Of a DNA stretch of 64,000 nucleotides, positions 63,391-64,000 are shown in pieces. The translations under genes and the position numbers were made by a program. Source of the DNA: CAVQCX01 sp963711095. GTDB taxonomy: Bacteria > Pseudomonadota > Gammaproteobacteria > Chromatiales > Chromatiaceae. The notes below the pieces were generated by a model. It had not been told where the DNA came from. It did no database searches and was given only the letters and a program-made list of their open reading frames with translations. Within the stretch, counting starts at the first letter, position 1, and the number at the start of each line of letters is the position of its first letter. Where the stretch lies: positions 1 through 64,000 of the forward strand of contig CAVQCX010000031.1 of NCBI GenBank assembly GCA_963711095.1, given 5' to 3'.

Positions 63391-64000
63391 GTGAACACGG
63401 GTACCGAAGAAAAGCGCACTGAAGTTTTCGAGAAATACAAAGTTAGCATTAAGCGTCGGCTGGGAAAAAAGCAATATAAGGACCAACCAAGACCGATAAT
63501 GACAGGACAGAATATTCATTATGAAATGGGCGACAAGACACGGGCGATGAGCTATGGGGGCATTGGCGCCATTCATAAGATGGTCAAGCAGATTGGATTG
63601 GATCAGGAGATCGACAACCGGCTTGAGCTTTTGAAAGTCCACATGCCCTATCACGAGTCCGACCATGTTCTCAATTTGGCCTATATCGCACTCGTGGGCG
63701 GAATGCGCTTAGAAGACATTGAGCTGCGTCGTAATGACGAAGTTTTTATGGATGCCATCGGTGCACAGAGAATCCCCGATCCCACAACGGCGGGAGATTT
63801 TACGCGACGTTTCGAGAGGAAGGATATTGTGTTGCTGATGGACGGCATCAACGCCGCACGGGTAAGAGTTTGGTCGAAAGCGCCGCGCGAGCTGCTGAAA
63901 GAAGCCATCATCGATACTGACGGGACGCTGGCGGGCACCTTGGGGGAATGCAAGCAGGGCATGGATATCTCGTACAAGGGAATTTGGGGTTACCACCCAT
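63391..64000 (+). CDS. IS1380-family transposase, 3' partial
   Basis: 203 codons from GTG 63391 run off the window without a stop. GGIGAIHKMVKQIGLDQEID, LLKVHMPYHESDHVLNLAYI, MRLEDIELRRNDEVFMDAIG and IPDPTTAGDFTRRF are diagnostic for IS1380 transposases. IIDTDGTLAGT has the first catalytic Asp. GAGGTGTATTTCAA precedes the start. Its base composition is clearly lower in GC than the surroundings, a sign of recent arrival. Confidence 0.9.
   Translation, partial: MNTGTEEKRTEVFEKYKVSIKRRLGKKQYKDQPRPIMTGQNIHYEMGDKTRAMSYGGIGAIHKMVKQIGLDQEIDNRLELLKVHMPYHESDHVLNLAYIALVGGMRLEDIELRRNDEVFMDAIGAQRIPDPTTAGDFTRRFERKDIVLLMDGINAARVRVWSKAPRELLKEAIIDTDGTLAGTLGECKQGMDISYKGIWGYHP

Noticed and set aside
1..64000. 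A CRISPR array or tRNA/rRNA genes
   Set aside because: No regularly spaced direct repeats and no cloverleaf with a CCA end or rRNA-like sequence were recognised by eye; short repeats are dispersed and irregular.

Overview
The window is GC-rich bacterial chromosomal DNA with Shine-Dalgarno-type starts and dense, often overlapping genes. The gene families point to Pseudomonadota, most likely a gammaproteobacterium of the sulfur-oxidiser/Chromatiales kind. This is an inference from gene content only: RecQ, a RAYT remnant with REP-like repeats, many toxin-antitoxin (TA) pairs, a PuuE-like deacetylase and a PglW-like kinase. There is no rRNA or tRNA gene to anchor the assignment, and no CRISPR array.

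Layout. 1-3.8 kb: the 3' end of a modular polyketide synthase (ER-KR-ACP plus a C-terminal domain resembling cyanobacterial long-chain acyl-ACP reductase), overlapped by an Asp/Asn beta-hydroxylase-like gene. 4.5-6.5 kb: recQ. 6.4-8.3 kb: decayed DNA with inverted repeats, broken pieces of an adenylate-forming ligase gene and a yefM-yoeB pair. 8.3-10.2 kb: a secreted protein and a partner-switch set (truncated SpoIIE phosphatase, anti-sigma kinase, STAS antagonist). 10.7-17.4 kb: an isocitrate-lyase-family enzyme, a PuuE-like deacetylase, three PIN-domain TA pairs, an orphan HicB and transposase remnants. 17.6-32.2 kb: a type I Wadjet locus (jetA-jetB-jetC-jetD, minus strand) whose 3' part has been duplicated twice. 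The broken copies are separated by an unknown two-gene cassette and a lipoprotein gene. An AbrB-Doc TA pair sits at the head of the operon with a 4-nt overlap. 32.8-39.6 kb: a signalling and envelope cluster (FHA-ABC transporter, Ser/Thr kinase, vWA protein, glycine-zipper lipoprotein, M48 protease). 39.8-41.3 kb: the nearly complete ligase gene whose 3' fragments are scattered elsewhere. 41.7-46.6 kb: a STAS protein/ABC transporter operon with a fused permease and two substrate-binding domains. 46.7-50.9 kb: a beta-propeller protein, remnants and a repeat copy. 51.0-62.9 kb: a second defence island holding an Xre-RES TA pair with a third upstream gene, a PglW-like NERD-kinase-ATPase, a PIN TA pair, a broken GmrSD-like type IV restriction gene and an AAA ATPase/PIN-like pair. 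63.4 kb to the end: a partial IS1380-like transposase.

Two themes run through the window. The first is genome defence: Wadjet is known to act against plasmids by cleaving small circular DNA, RES toxins deplete NAD, and PglW belongs to BREX/Pgl. The second is decay and repeat activity. One inverted-repeat family (arms like GGACACCCACCGTACG), REP-like GGGGTC repeats, a perfect 48-bp palindrome and a 166-bp MITE-like element lie at gene ends and at duplication breakpoints. Five genes carry apparent single-base frameshifts, which are either real decay or assembly indels. The best candidates for undescribed biology are the PKS-acyl-ACP-reductase fusion, the rearranged Wadjet locus with its unknown two-gene cargo, the three-gene RES module and the ATPase/PIN pair.
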